Assembly: GCA_050694015.1 (NCBI GenBank)
Contig: JBOGWY010000066.1
Coordinates: forward strand, 1 to 15,351
DNA: 15,351 bases
DNA from: JBOGWY01 sp050694015
Lineage (GTDB): Bacteria; Actinomycetota; CADDZG01; WHSQ01
Direction of reading: 5' to 3'
Part shown: in pieces, positions 1 to 7,628 of the stretch
Numbering within the stretch: the first letter of the stretch is position 1
Layout: each line of letters opens with the position of its first letter
Notes under the pieces: generated by a model
Databases searched by the model: none
What the model saw: only the letters and a program-made list of their open reading frames with translations
What the model was told of the DNA's origin: nothing
Program-made: the position numbers and the translations under genes

Positions 1-1048
1 GGCTAGACCATGTGCCCGAGACCTCTATCGTGTCGACGATCGCGTGGGGGCCGAGGATGCTCTCTCCCGCCATGATCGGACCGAACTCGTCGACGCTGAA
101 GTTGCGGTGCTGCCACCAGTGCTCGACCAGCGCATCGTCACCCCGCCGCCCGCGCGACATCGCGACGGCCCCTTCCGCGCGCACGTCGGCTCGCATCCCC
201 TCGAAGGACAGCAGGAGCATGGGATCGTTCGTCTCGCTCTCGATGTTCCGCATGAAGATCATGGTGTCCTCGCGGTCGTAGAGACGAAGGAGGGTCGGCT
301 GGAGCCCGGCCTGGACGATCTTCCGGCACGCCCCGACGCCGTCCGCCATGTGATCGAAGCGGATGCACCTGTCGAAGCGCGCCTCGGGCAAGGGTGAGAT
401 GCGCAGGGTGGCCTCGGTGACGACGCCGAGCGTGCCCTCCGAGCCGATCATCAATGACGCCACATCGGGCCCCACCGACGAGCGCGGAACGACCTTGCTG
501 CGTGCGATCCGCCCCGACGGCAGGACGACCTCGAGTCCGGCGACGAGGTCCTCGATCGCGCCGTAGCGCACCGAGAGCTGGCCGATCGCGCGGGTCGCGA
601 TCCACCCCCCCACCGTCGATATGGCCATCGACTGAGGCTGGTGGCCGAGCATGAATCCCCACGTCGAGAGAGCCTTGTCGAGGTCCGGCCCGAGGACACC
701 GCTCTGGGTCCGCACGAGGCGCGACTTCTCGTCGACGTCCACGATCTCGTTCATCGCTCGCATCTCGATGACGACCGCTCCGCCGCTCTCGATCCCCTCC
801 ACCACGCCACTGCCGCCGCCGTACGGCACCAGCGCCGTCTTCGTCTCGTTCGCCCACTTAACGATGCTCGCGACCTGTTCGGTCGTCCGAGGACGCACGA
901 CGCACAAAGGAAGCGGCACGGAGGTTCCCATCCTGCGACCCAGCTGGTGGGTCGTGGAGCGATCCGTCGCGTGACGGTGGAGATCGGCCGGATGGACGCT
1001 GACGCGGTGAGGACCGATCAGGTCCGCGAGCTGCTTGGCCGCCGTCAC
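1..1048 (-). CDS. FAD-linked oxidase, alkyl-DHAP-synthase/GlcD-like, C-terminus cut by window edge
   Basis: A flavoprotein of the PCMH/FAD_binding_4 superfamily. The frame is open for 349 codons from a GTG and leaves the window without a stop. Visible FAD-domain signatures are PYGGGSG near residues 75-81, SGVLGPDLDKAL near 116-127, and PQSMAISTVGGW (138-149) followed by an RYGAIEDLV segment and a GSEGTLGVVTEATLR segment. The GGW...RYG.IEDLV.GLEVVLPSG pattern is typical of bacterial proteins resembling alkyldihydroxyacetonephosphate synthase and D-lactate/glycolate dehydrogenases. The start of the FAD-oxidase C-terminal domain is present (EHWWQHRN segment). The GTG start overlaps the thiolase stop in a GTGA, so the two genes are co-transcribed and translationally coupled. 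The substrate cannot be told; ether-lipid synthesis or a 2-hydroxy-acid oxidation are both possible. Family is secure, specific function is not. Confidence 0.85.
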   Translation of the reverse strand, partial: MTAAKQLADLIGPHRVSVHPADLHRHATDRSTTHQLGRRMGTSVPLPLCVVRPRTTEQVASIVKWANETKTALVPYGGGSGVVEGIESGGAVVIEMRAMNEIVDVDEKSRLVRTQSGVLGPDLDKALSTWGFMLGHQPQSMAISTVGGWIATRAIGQLSVRYGAIEDLVAGLEVVLPSGRIARSKVVPRSSVGPDVASLMIGSEGTLGVVTEATLRISPLPEARFDRCIRFDHMADGVGACRKIVQAGLQPTLLRLYDREDTMIFMRNIESETNDPMLLLSFEGMRADVRAEGAVAMSRGRRGDDALVEHWWQHRNFSVDEFGPIMAGESILGPHAIVDTIEVSGTWSS

Positions 1049-2241
1049 ACGCGCTCGACGATGGTCGCGATCCCCTGACCCACGCCTATGCACATGGTCG
1101 CCAGCCCGTAGCGCGATCCGCGCCGCTGCATCTCGTGAACGAGCGTCGTCAGGATCCGCGCTCCGGAACATCCGAGCGGGTGGCCGAGCGCGATCGCGCC
1201 GCCGTTCACGTTGACCTTCGCGCGGTCGAGGTCGAGCTCCTTGATACATGCGAGCGATTGGGCGGCAAAGGCCTCGTTCAGCTCGATCAGGTCGATGTCG
1301 TCGAGGGTCAGACCGGCCCGCTTGAGAGCCTTGCGCGTCGCGTGGACCGGGCCGATGCCCATCGTTCGCGGTTCGACCCCGGCCACCGCCGAAGTGACGA
1401 TCCTGGCCATCGGGGTCCAGGAGTTCTCGCGCACCGCGGGCTCCGATGCCAGCAGCACGGCCGCGGCGCCGTCGTTCACGCCCGAAGAGTTCCCGGCGGT
1501 GACCGTTCCCGATTCCTCGAACGCGGGTTTCAGTGTGGCGAGCTTGTCGAGCGTCGTGTCGGGTCGTGGAGGCTCGTCGCGGTCCACCACCACCGAGTCG
1601 CCCCTCCGTTGTGGCACCTCGACCCGAACCAACTCGGCGTCGAAGCGGCCCTCGTCGCGTGCCCGGACGGCGCGCTGATGACTCTCCAACGCGAACGCGT
1701 CCTGCTCATCGCGCGTGATCCCGTACTCGCGACCGTTGATCTCGGCCGTCTCCCCCATCGCGTGCGTGCCGTACGCCTGTTTCATGCGTGGATTCACGAA
1801 GCGCCAGCCGATCGTCGTGTCGTAGATCTCTGCGCTGCGGTCGAAGGGCTTACTTGCCTTCGCAAGAACTAACGGCGCCCGGGTCATCGATTCCGAGCCT
1901 CCGGCGATTATCAGCTCCGCCTCTTCGGAGCGGATCTCGCGGTACCCGCAGTTCACCGCCTCGAGGCCGGAGCCGCAGAGCCGGTTGACGGTGACTCCGG
2001 GGACCTCGACCGGGAGCCCGGCGAGCAGCAGAGCCATCCGGGCCACGTTGCGGTTGTCCTCACCGGCCTGGTTCGCGGCCCCCCAGATGACGTCGTCCAC
2101 GTGGGCCCCGGGCACCGCCCGGCGCTCCACCAGAGCCCGGATCGCGTGGGCCGCGAGATCGTCCGGGCGGACCGCTGCGAGGGCCCCGGCGAGCCTGCCC
2201 ATGGGCGTACGCAGCGCATCGATGATGAAGACGTCTCTCAC
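1045..2241 (-). CDS. Thiolase (acetyl-CoA C-acyltransferase), PcaF/PaaJ-like
   Basis: A complete 398-residue thiolase, the usual length. It cleaves 3-oxoacyl-CoA with CoA, or condenses acetyl-CoA in reverse. The nucleophilic cysteine is C89 in NRLCGSG, the catalytic histidine is H354 in GGAIALGHPLGCSG, and the second cysteine is C384 in MCIGVGQG. The N-terminal stretches ANQAGEDNRNVARMALLLAG and DTTIGWRFVNP closely resemble 3-oxoadipyl-CoA thiolases (PcaF, PaaJ). No other aromatic-degradation genes are present, so general beta-oxidation or acetoacetyl-CoA formation is equally possible. The start is a GTG with only a weak AGGA upstream; an ATG 16 nt further upstream is out of frame and stops at once. 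The last codons overlap the FAD oxidase start (GTGA), forming an operon. 53 nt separate it from the small gene upstream. Confidence 0.93.
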   Translation of the reverse strand: MRDVFIIDALRTPMGRLAGALAAVRPDDLAAHAIRALVERRAVPGAHVDDVIWGAANQAGEDNRNVARMALLLAGLPVEVPGVTVNRLCGSGLEAVNCGYREIRSEEAELIIAGGSESMTRAPLVLAKASKPFDRSAEIYDTTIGWRFVNPRMKQAYGTHAMGETAEINGREYGITRDEQDAFALESHQRAVRARDEGRFDAELVRVEVPQRRGDSVVVDRDEPPRPDTTLDKLATLKPAFEESGTVTAGNSSGVNDGAAAVLLASEPAVRENSWTPMARIVTSAVAGVEPRTMGIGPVHATRKALKRAGLTLDDIDLIELNEAFAAQSLACIKELDLDRAKVNVNGGAIALGHPLGCSGARILTTLVHEMQRRGSRYGLATMCIGVGQGIATIVERV

Positions 2242-2294
2242 GCGGGGAATCCTGCCATGACGAGGCTCAAAGGGTGCCGAGGGGCCTTAGCGCT

Positions 2295-2579
2295 CTAGTC
2301 CGTGACCTTCTCGTAGCCGGCCGCCCACTTGAGGTCGTCGGCGGGAGTCACCATGTGCAACCGGTACCCGTTGTCCTTCATCAAACGCGTGGCGACCTCG
2401 AGACGGCGCCCGAGCTCCGATTGCACCGCAGGGATGAGAACTTGCACGTGCTGCTCACCGCTCGCCGCGACGCGCTCGACCTGGGCGACGATCTCTTGTT
2501 CCCATCCCTCGTCGTCGCGACCGCGGCGGAATCGACGCCGCAGGCCAGCGAGGAACGGAGTGCCGTCCATAGTCCCCAC
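2295..2579 (-). CDS. Small hypothetical protein with GYRL...W..GY C-terminal motif
   Basis: A protein of about 91-94 residues whose family I do not recognise. The N-terminus is very basic (LRRRFRRGRDD), the middle is predicted helical (EIVAQVERVAASGEQ), and the C-terminal 40 residues read RRLEVATRLMKDNGYRLHMV followed by a segment with WAAGYEK. No signal peptide, membrane segment or cysteine is seen. The C-terminus resembles that of the other small protein at 2693-2965 (A-T, GYRL, V, W, Y in register), so the two may be paralogues. Start choice is open: GTG at 2579 has GGTGAG about 9 nt upstream; ATG at 2570 would drop three residues. It follows a GC-rich hairpin terminator, so it probably has its own promoter or reads on into the thiolase 53 nt downstream. 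Confidence 0.65.
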   Translation of the reverse strand: MGTMDGTPFLAGLRRRFRRGRDDEGWEQEIVAQVERVAASGEQHVQVLIPAVQSELGRRLEVATRLMKDNGYRLHMVTPADDLKWAAGYEKVTD

Positions 2580-2597
2580 TTTCGGAGCTCACCGCGC

Positions 2598-2624
2598 GAG
2601 AAAACGGCGCGCCCCGCGCGCGCC
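2598..2624 (-). terminator. Rho-independent terminator after helicase/small-gene unit
   Basis: On the minus strand a perfect 7-bp stem GGCGCGC / GCGCGCC closes a 5-nt loop and is followed by GTTTTCTC. The stem is at 2606-2612 and 2618-2624 and the T-run at 2602-2605. It lies about 70 nt past the stop of the 90-residue gene, a plausible end for the tatA-to-helicase transcript. The T-tract is short, so termination may be partial. Confidence 0.5.
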
Positions 2625-2628
2625 TCAG

Positions 2629-2692
2629 TGGCTCCCGAACTGGTCCCAGTTAATAGCGGGCGACTCCGGCCCTCAATAGTTCCTGTGAGCCA
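2629..2692. repeat. Imperfect inverted repeat between two small genes
   Basis: Outer arms TGGCTC (2629-2634) and GAGCCA (2687-2692) are complementary, extended by GAAC (2637-2640) and GTTC (2679-2682). Inside lies an independent perfect 5-bp dyad ACTGG-TC-CCAGT at 2639-2650, which competes with the GAAC pairing. The region starts directly after the stop of the 90-residue gene and could fold in its 3' UTR upstream of the GC hairpin. Its overall length of 64 nt and lack of proper arms argue against a tRNA. Confidence 0.35.
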
Positions 2693-2965
2693 TTAAATGG
2701 ATGAATCGCTCGTACTAGTTCCCGCTCGCCCTGGAGCCTCGCGGTAGGAAGCGATCCAGGACGCGCCCTCGACCCGCACCTTGTACAGGCGGTAGCCGCG
2801 CGTCTCGAAGATCGCCGTCGCAGCATCGAGCAGGTCTCCACGGGTCAGACCGGATCCTTCGCTGATGGGCAGGTCGACCTCCCCCCGCCGCGATGCGGCG
2901 AGGGCGGTGACTTTCTCCCTGAACTGTTGAAGAGGTTCCATCTCGGCTCGGGTCCGTTCAACCAC
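2693..2965 (-). CDS. Small hypothetical protein downstream of the helicase
   Basis: A 90-residue protein of unknown family. It starts at a GTG with a good Shine-Dalgarno (GGGGAGG, about 9 nt spacing); an ATG eight codons further in is the alternative. The N-terminal half is helical and charged, a short loop SEGSGLTRGDL follows, then helix DAATAIFETRGYRLYKV and a WIASYREAP strand, ending in a Ser/Thr-rich tail. No membrane segment or cysteine is visible. Only 42 nt separate it from the helicase stop, so it is probably the last gene of that operon. The ATxxxxxxxGYRLxxV...W.A.Y pattern recurs in the small gene next door. I assign no function. Confidence 0.7.
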   Translation of the reverse strand: MVERTRAEMEPLQQFREKVTALAASRRGEVDLPISEGSGLTRGDLLDAATAIFETRGYRLYKVRVEGASWIASYREAPGRAGTSTSDSSI

Positions 2966-3007
2966 CAGGCCGCGCCTCCCCGGAACCGCTCAACGCCGTA
3001 TTAATCG

Positions 3008-5707
3008 TCAGAGTTCGAGCGAGGAGTACGCCACCACGCCCCGTCGCAGCTGATCGAGGGCATCGCGGACCGTCTCGGTGAACGTCGCGCTGGGCGAGAC
3101 CTCCTCGAGCTGACGCATCAGATCGATAAGTTGCTTCATGTTGCGCACGAAATCGCCCGGTGCATCGTCTTCGCCGAGCACCTCTTCGAGAGGTCGGCCC
3201 GATGCCCACAGGTAGGTCCGCGCCGCGAATCCCGCGTCGGGTTCTCGCGTTAGCTCCAGGCCCCGGCGATCCTCGTGGCGCCGGATCTGTCGCCACAGCC
3301 GGGTGATGCTCTGCCACACGTCTTGGGAGGCTCTCGTCGGAAGAGCGGCCGCGACTTCCGATTCCGGCCCCCGCGCTTCGTAGACGAGAGTGGAGCAGAT
3401 CGCAGCAAGCTCGGCTCCATCGAGCGGATCGAAAAGGTCACGGTCGAGAGCCTCAACGACCAGGAGATCGGATTCGTTGTAGACCCGGGTGAGCGTCTCG
3501 CCTTTGTCGGTGAGCGTCCAGTCCTTCACATAACCGAGATGCTCGAGCACCTCCAACACCTGATCGAAGCGACGCGCAAGGGTTCCAGTTCGCCGTCCGA
3601 CCCGCCGGTCGATGCCACCTATCTCCTTTCGTAGCCGCGCCGCGCGGTCGGCGAAATGAAGGTGACGGTGAAGCTCGGGGCAGCCTGCCACCGGATGCGC
3701 CTCGATCGCGCGCATCAGTGCCTCTTCTTCCTCGGATGTCTGACGCTCTTCCGTAGGGTCGGCCTCCGGTCGCGGAGCTTCGACATCCAAGTCTCGTAAC
3801 CGCTGCCACAAATCGCGCCGAGCGCGCGCATCGCGCGCGTCGAAGTGACGCGGGAGCGGGATCCGCCCGACCGGATGCGGCGGGTCCAGGAAGTCGGCGA
3901 GCGACAAGCGGATCATCGAGCGCCGCTCCGATAGAGCGAATATCCGCGGCACTCGCTCCGAGCGCTTCTGCGACACCTCGAGCACCACGTAACGGCCCTT
4001 GCGCTTGCCTCCGAGGACCTGGATCACGTCCCCGCCGCGCAGGCGAGTCACCGCGTCCTGCACGCGGCCACCGCGCGTACCACCGCCACGACCTGTGCCG
4101 CGCGCGGTGCGGACCCGCTCGAGCAGTTCCTTGTACTCCTCGATATCGCCCCGCTCGCAGTGCATGCGGTCTCGGTAGGACGCGAGGTAAGCCTCCTTCT
4201 CCTCCCGGTCGCGCTCGAGCTTCACGACGTCCCGGTCCGCCTGGAACTGCGCGAACGAAGAGTTCACGAGATGTTGGGCCTCGGAGCGGTCGTAGTTCCG
4301 GACGAGGTTCACCGCCATGTTGTACGAGGGCCGGAACGACGACACCAGCGGGTACGTGCGGGTGGACGCCAGACGGGTGATGCCGTCGAACGGGATGAAC
4401 TTCTGCAGCAACACGACGCTGTGCCCGAGTTCGTCGATCCCGCGACGACCTGCCCGGCCCGACAGTTGCGTGTACTGCCCCGGCGTGAGCTGCTCGTGCT
4501 TCTCGCCGGTGAACTTCATGAGGCTCTCGATCACCACCGTGCGCGCCGGCATATTGATCCCCAGTGCCAGCGTCTCGGTGGCGAAGACGGCTTGGACGAG
4601 GCTGCGCGAGAAGAGCTCCTCGACCACCTCCTTGAACGGCGGGATCATCCCCGCGTGATGGGCCGCGATGCCGCGCCGAAGGCCCTCGAGCCACTCGTTG
4701 AAGCCGAGGACATCGAGTTCGTTCAGCGGGAGGTCGGCGACCTTGGTCTGGGCGTACTCGACGATCGCGGTGCGCTCCTCGGGTGACGTCAGCCGGATGT
4801 TCTCGCGCAGGCACTGCCGCACGGCTTCGTCGCATCCCTTGCGGGAGAAGATGAAATAGATCGCCGGCAGCATGTCCTCGCCCGACAACCGATCGATCAC
4901 CTCGCTGCGGAACGGGATGCGGGCTCGTTTGTAGTGCGGACGCCGGCCCCCTCGGCCAGGCCGTTCGGCGCCGCGCTTACGACGACGGTCGAGCTCGCGC
5001 CCGCGCGGGTTGGCCAGGACCTCACCGTTCGGTTTCTCGACGAACATCGGCAACAGCTCGTCGGACGCGAAGTACCAGTGACGGATGTCGACGGGCCGCT
5101 GCTCCTCGATGATCACGTCGGTCCGACCGCGCAAGGTCTGGAGCCAGTCTCCGAACTCTTCCGCGTTCGAGACCGTCGCCGAGAGCGACACGATCTGAAC
5201 GTCTACGGGGAGATGGATCAACACTTCTTCCCATACGGCCCCGCGATACGGATCCTGCAGGTAGTGGACCTCGTCGAGGACAACGTAATGGAGTCCGCCC
5301 AGCGTCGGCGAGTCCTCGTAGATCATGTTGCGGAGCACCTCGGTCGTCATCACCACGATCGGCGCGTCGCCGTTGACCGAGTTGTCGCCGGTGAGGAGTC
5401 CGACCTTGTCGGGGCCGTAGACGCCGAGGAAGTCGGCGTACTTCTGGTTCGAGAGGGCCTTTATCGGCGTCGTGTAGAAGGCCTTGCCCCCACCGCGCAG
5501 CGCGACCCACGCGGCGAACTCCCCCACGACGGTCTTGCCGGCGCCCGTAGGGGCCGCGACGAGGACCGACGAGCCCTCCGCGAGCACCTCGCATGCGCGC
5601 CGCTGGAAGTCATCGAAGGTGAAGCCGTACGAGCGTTCGAAAGCGACGGCGAGTTCGTGTGGCGTTGCTTCGGCGTTACCCGTTGCCGCCTTCTTCGTTG
5701 CCACCAC
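3008..5707 (-). CDS. helY: Ski2-like DEAD/DEVH helicase, HelY family
   Basis: A superfamily 2 helicase of about 899 residues related to mycobacterial HelY and eukaryotic Mtr4/Ski2; it should use ATP to unwind RNA or DNA. From the proposed start: Walker A APTGAGKT (52-59), motif Ia TTPIKALSNQKY, motif II DEVH (145-148), motif III SAT (176-178), ATETLALGINMP (376-387) and motif VI QLSGRAGRRG (414-423). A beta-rich insert (GDVIQVLGGKRKGRYVVLEV) and a helical DSHCT-type C-terminus follow. The reading frame runs up to 5791, but that extension would lie wholly inside the upstream gene and is Arg-rich, so I place the start at tandem GTG codons (5707 or 5704), still overlapping the upstream gene by about 30 nt. 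Position after tatC matches Mycobacterium synteny. The role in bacteria is not well defined. Confidence 0.9.
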   Translation of the reverse strand: MVATKKAATGNAEATPHELAVAFERSYGFTFDDFQRRACEVLAEGSSVLVAAPTGAGKTVVGEFAAWVALRGGGKAFYTTPIKALSNQKYADFLGVYGPDKVGLLTGDNSVNGDAPIVVMTTEVLRNMIYEDSPTLGGLHYVVLDEVHYLQDPYRGAVWEEVLIHLPVDVQIVSLSATVSNAEEFGDWLQTLRGRTDVIIEEQRPVDIRHWYFASDELLPMFVEKPNGEVLANPRGRELDRRRKRGAERPGRGGRRPHYKRARIPFRSEVIDRLSGEDMLPAIYFIFSRKGCDEAVRQCLRENIRLTSPEERTAIVEYAQTKVADLPLNELDVLGFNEWLEGLRRGIAAHHAGMIPPFKEVVEELFSRSLVQAVFATETLALGINMPARTVVIESLMKFTGEKHEQLTPGQYTQLSGRAGRRGIDELGHSVVLLQKFIPFDGITRLASTRTYPLVSSFRPSYNMAVNLVRNYDRSEAQHLVNSSFAQFQADRDVVKLERDREEKEAYLASYRDRMHCERGDIEEYKELLERVRTARGTGRGGGTRGGRVQDAVTRLRGGDVIQVLGGKRKGRYVVLEVSQKRSERVPRIFALSERRSMIRLSLADFLDPPHPVGRIPLPRHFDARDARARRDLWQRLRDLDVEAPRPEADPTEERQTSEEEEALMRAIEAHPVAGCPELHRHLHFADRAARLRKEIGGIDRRVGRRTGTLARRFDQVLEVLEHLGYVKDWTLTDKGETLTRVYNESDLLVVEALDRDLFDPLDGAELAAICSTLVYEARGPESEVAAALPTRASQDVWQSITRLWRQIRRHEDRRGLELTREPDAGFAARTYLWASGRPLEEVLGEDDAPGDFVRNMKQLIDLMRQLEEVSPSATFTETVRDALDQLRRGVVAYSSLEL

Positions 5708-6425
5708 CGTTACCGCCGCCCCCGCCGCCTTCGACCTCGAGGCCCTCGGAGCCACCCGCGCCTTGCGCCGGTCCCGACGGCGCGTCCGCACCCGGCGGAC
5801 GGAGACCGGATGGGCGGAGTTCGGCGTCGTCGAGTTCCTTGTCGAGGAGCGCGATCACGCTCGCGAAGAGGTTGTTGGCGCTGGTCCACTGAACCCGGCC
5901 CTGGGTCACGATGCTTTCGCGCGCGTCGCCTTCGACGTCGGGCACGAGTTTGTAGGTCTCGGCCGCAGATACGTACAAGAGGATCGATTGCAGCAACTGC
6001 TGATTGAGCGGACGCAGGTCTTCGGGAGCCTGGGTCTGCGACAGCGTGGTCTGTGCGTTGCCGAAGCTGCGGTTCCACTCACGCACGCGCTCTTCCATCT
6101 GACCCGGTGGGATCTGGGACGCCGTCGCCATCTCGGACGCCGCCGGTGTCAGGTTCTGCACCAAGGCTCTGACCCTGGTGGTGTAGTCCTCGAGTTCCTG
6201 CTGGCGGTCCTCGAGCCGAGCACTCTCCGAGCGCGCGCTGGAGATCGACCAGATGACCAGGCCCAGGATCGTGAGCCCGAAGAGGATCGCCACGATGCGC
6301 CCGCCGGGCGTCTTGTACCAGACCGTCCGGGTGCGCGGCTGGAACGAGGGCCGGGGTGCGGCCGCCGGCCGCCGCCGGGCCTGACTCCCCCGCGAACTCT
6401 TCTTCTTCTTCCCCTTTAGGGCCAT
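5676..6425 (-). CDS. Membrane-anchored protein with coiled-coil region and glycine-rich tail
   Basis: A 249-residue protein of no family I can name. Layout: a very basic N-terminus (KGKKKKSSRG, then RRRPAAAPRP), one transmembrane helix near residues 44-62 (VAILFGLTILGLVIWSIS), a helical, probably coiled-coil region (SESARLEDRQQELEDYTTRV), a helical domain to about 200, then a Pro/Gly tail ending in GGGGG, NGGGNEEGGNG. The basic N-terminus before the helix suggests N-in, C-out topology with the bulk outside the membrane. The start is an ATG with AAAAGGTG about 6 nt upstream. It sits between tatC (73-nt gap) and the helicase, whose start overlaps its tail codons. Location beside tat genes may simply reflect the operon; no twin-arginine signal is seen. 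Confidence 0.8.
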   Translation of the reverse strand: MALKGKKKKSSRGSQARRRPAAAPRPSFQPRTRTVWYKTPGGRIVAILFGLTILGLVIWSISSARSESARLEDRQQELEDYTTRVRALVQNLTPAASEMATASQIPPGQMEERVREWNRSFGNAQTTLSQTQAPEDLRPLNQQLLQSILLYVSAAETYKLVPDVEGDARESIVTQGRVQWTSANNLFASVIALLDKELDDAELRPSGLRPPGADAPSGPAQGAGGSEGLEVEGGGGGGNGGGNEEGGNG

Positions 6426-6498
6426 GGGTCACCTTTTCGATCCACCCGCCCGCCCACAAACCGTCTGACTGGCGCGCCACTTGAACGGACGACTATAG

Positions 6499-7311
6499 CT
6501 ACTGCTGGGACCGCCTCCGGCGCCTCAGGGTGATGCGCAGGAGCACGATCGTCAGCTCGTAGAGCGCGTACAGCGGGACCGACAGGGCGAGCAGGGTGTA
6601 CGGGTCCTGGCTCGGAGTGACCACTGCGGCGAGGGCAACGATCGAGACCATGGCGACCTTGCGTTGGCGGCGCAGAGTATCGATCGTGATGACCTCGGCG
6701 AGCCCCAGGAAGAAGAGCACGAGCGGGATCTCGAACATCAGTCCGAACCCCAGGAACATCAGGCCGACGAAGTTCAGGAACTCTTCGGCCCCCAGCAGCG
6801 GGACCAGACCCTCGCCCCCGATCGTGATGAGGATCCGCAACCCCGTCGGCAGCGTGAGGTAAGCCACGCTCGCACCGATCGCGAACAGCACGACCGAGCA
6901 GAGCACGAACGGGAGCGCGTAACGCTTCTCCTTGGAGGTCAGGCCGGGGGTTACGAAAGCGAAGATCTGATAGAGCCACACCGGTGACGTGAAGATGATT
7001 CCGGCGAGCGCGGTCAGCTTGAGTCGGAACAAGAATCCGCCCATCGCTTTCTGGAACACCAGGTCGCACCCCTGGGGACCCTGAAGGTCGCGCGGCAGAT
7101 CGCAGTACGGCTTGCGGATGAAGTCGAACAGCGGTTCGTAGAGGATGAATGCGACGATCGAGATCAGCAGGAACGCGCCCAGCGAGATCATGAGCCGGTT
7201 GCGGAGCTCGCCGAGGTGCTCGACGACCGTCATCGTCCCGCCGGGGTCGTTCCTCCTCCGGCGCTGCATCCACCTCGAGCGCCGTCTCCGCAGATCGTCG
7301 GCGCCGTTCAC
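6499..7311 (-). CDS. tatC: Sec-independent protein translocase subunit TatC
   Basis: The 270-residue integral membrane core of the Tat system, which recognises twin-arginine signal peptides and moves folded proteins across the membrane with TatA. The family signature VVEHLGELRNRLM opens the conserved region, followed by six hydrophobic segments including FLLISIVAFILY, LPFVLCSVVLFAIGASVAYL, FVGLMFLGFGLMFEIPLVLF and VAMVSIVALAAVVTPSQDPY. The FGLMFEIPLV motif is characteristic. The GTG start overlaps the tatA stop as GTGA; this adds a 25-residue Arg-rich leader (DDLRRRRSRWMQRRRR). The internal ATG at 7236 would give the more usual MTVVEHL start, so the leader may not be translated. The C-terminus is basic (RRRRRSQQ). 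Confidence 0.96.
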   Translation of the reverse strand: MNGADDLRRRRSRWMQRRRRNDPGGTMTVVEHLGELRNRLMISLGAFLLISIVAFILYEPLFDFIRKPYCDLPRDLQGPQGCDLVFQKAMGGFLFRLKLTALAGIIFTSPVWLYQIFAFVTPGLTSKEKRYALPFVLCSVVLFAIGASVAYLTLPTGLRILITIGGEGLVPLLGAEEFLNFVGLMFLGFGLMFEIPLVLFFLGLAEVITIDTLRRQRKVAMVSIVALAAVVTPSQDPYTLLALSVPLYALYELTIVLLRITLRRRRRSQQ

Positions 7312-7628
7312 TTGTCGTCCGTGTCGGCGGGGCGCGCGGGGGACTCCTCGGCGCCGGACTCTTTCGGGGCCTCGGACTCTTTCGGGGCCTCAGACTCTTT
7401 CGGGGCCTCGGGTGCCTCGGCTTTGGTCGGCGGCGGCACGTTGACCTCATCGTCTACCGGATCGTCGAGGCCCTCGCGGAACTCTTGTTTGACCTCGTTC
7501 GCCATCCGGCGCATCTCGTTGAGGGCGCGACCCACCGTCCGAGCGATCTCGGGCAGGCGCTGAGGTCCGAAGACGATCAGCGCGAGGACGGCGACGACGA
7601 TTATCTCGAGGGGGCCTACTTGGGGCAT
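7308..7628 (-). CDS. tatA: Sec-independent translocase protein TatA (TatA/B family)
   Basis: A 106-residue TatA-type protein that forms the pore-like element of the Tat exporter. It has a short N-terminal transmembrane helix (LEIIVVAVLALIVF, residues 7-20), the hallmark FGP hinge (20-22) and an amphipathic helix (RLPEIARTVGRALNEMRRM), then an acidic low-complexity tail with three EAPKES repeats. No second tatA/tatB gene is nearby; TatB-like function cannot be ruled out from sequence. It overlaps tatC by 4 nt (GTGA). No Shine-Dalgarno precedes the ATG; instead TAGACT ends 6 nt before it, within a 24-bp dyad, suggesting a leaderless transcript starting here. Confidence 0.93.
   Translation of the reverse strand: MPQVGPLEIIVVAVLALIVFGPQRLPEIARTVGRALNEMRRMANEVKQEFREGLDDPVDDEVNVPPPTKAEAPEAPKESEAPKESEAPKESGAEESPARPADTDDK
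7357..7410. repeat. Three tandem 18-bp repeats inside tatA
   Basis: Three head-to-tail copies of an 18-bp unit (gactctttcggggcctcg on the plus strand, one mismatch) encode EAPKES three times in the disordered tail of TatA. The unit is a multiple of three, so copy-number change by slippage keeps the frame. Confidence 0.9.

Noticed and set aside
138..857. Minus-strand frame rich in Arg, Gly and Asp inside the left-edge gene
   Set aside because: It is a shadow in another frame of the FAD oxidase, whose true frame runs unbroken from 1048 to the left edge with clear FAD-binding motifs.
2629..2692. Possible tRNA or small structured RNA
   Set aside because: Outer arms pair and a GTTC is present, but at 64 nt it lacks a 7-bp acceptor, a proper T-arm and an anticodon arm.
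5708..5791. Extension of the helicase to an ATG at 5791
   Set aside because: It would read through the coding tail of the upstream gene in another frame and yields a low-complexity Arg/Ala sequence.
7357..7410. CRISPR-like repeats
   Set aside because: The 18-bp units are directly adjacent with no spacers and encode an in-frame peptide repeat in TatA.
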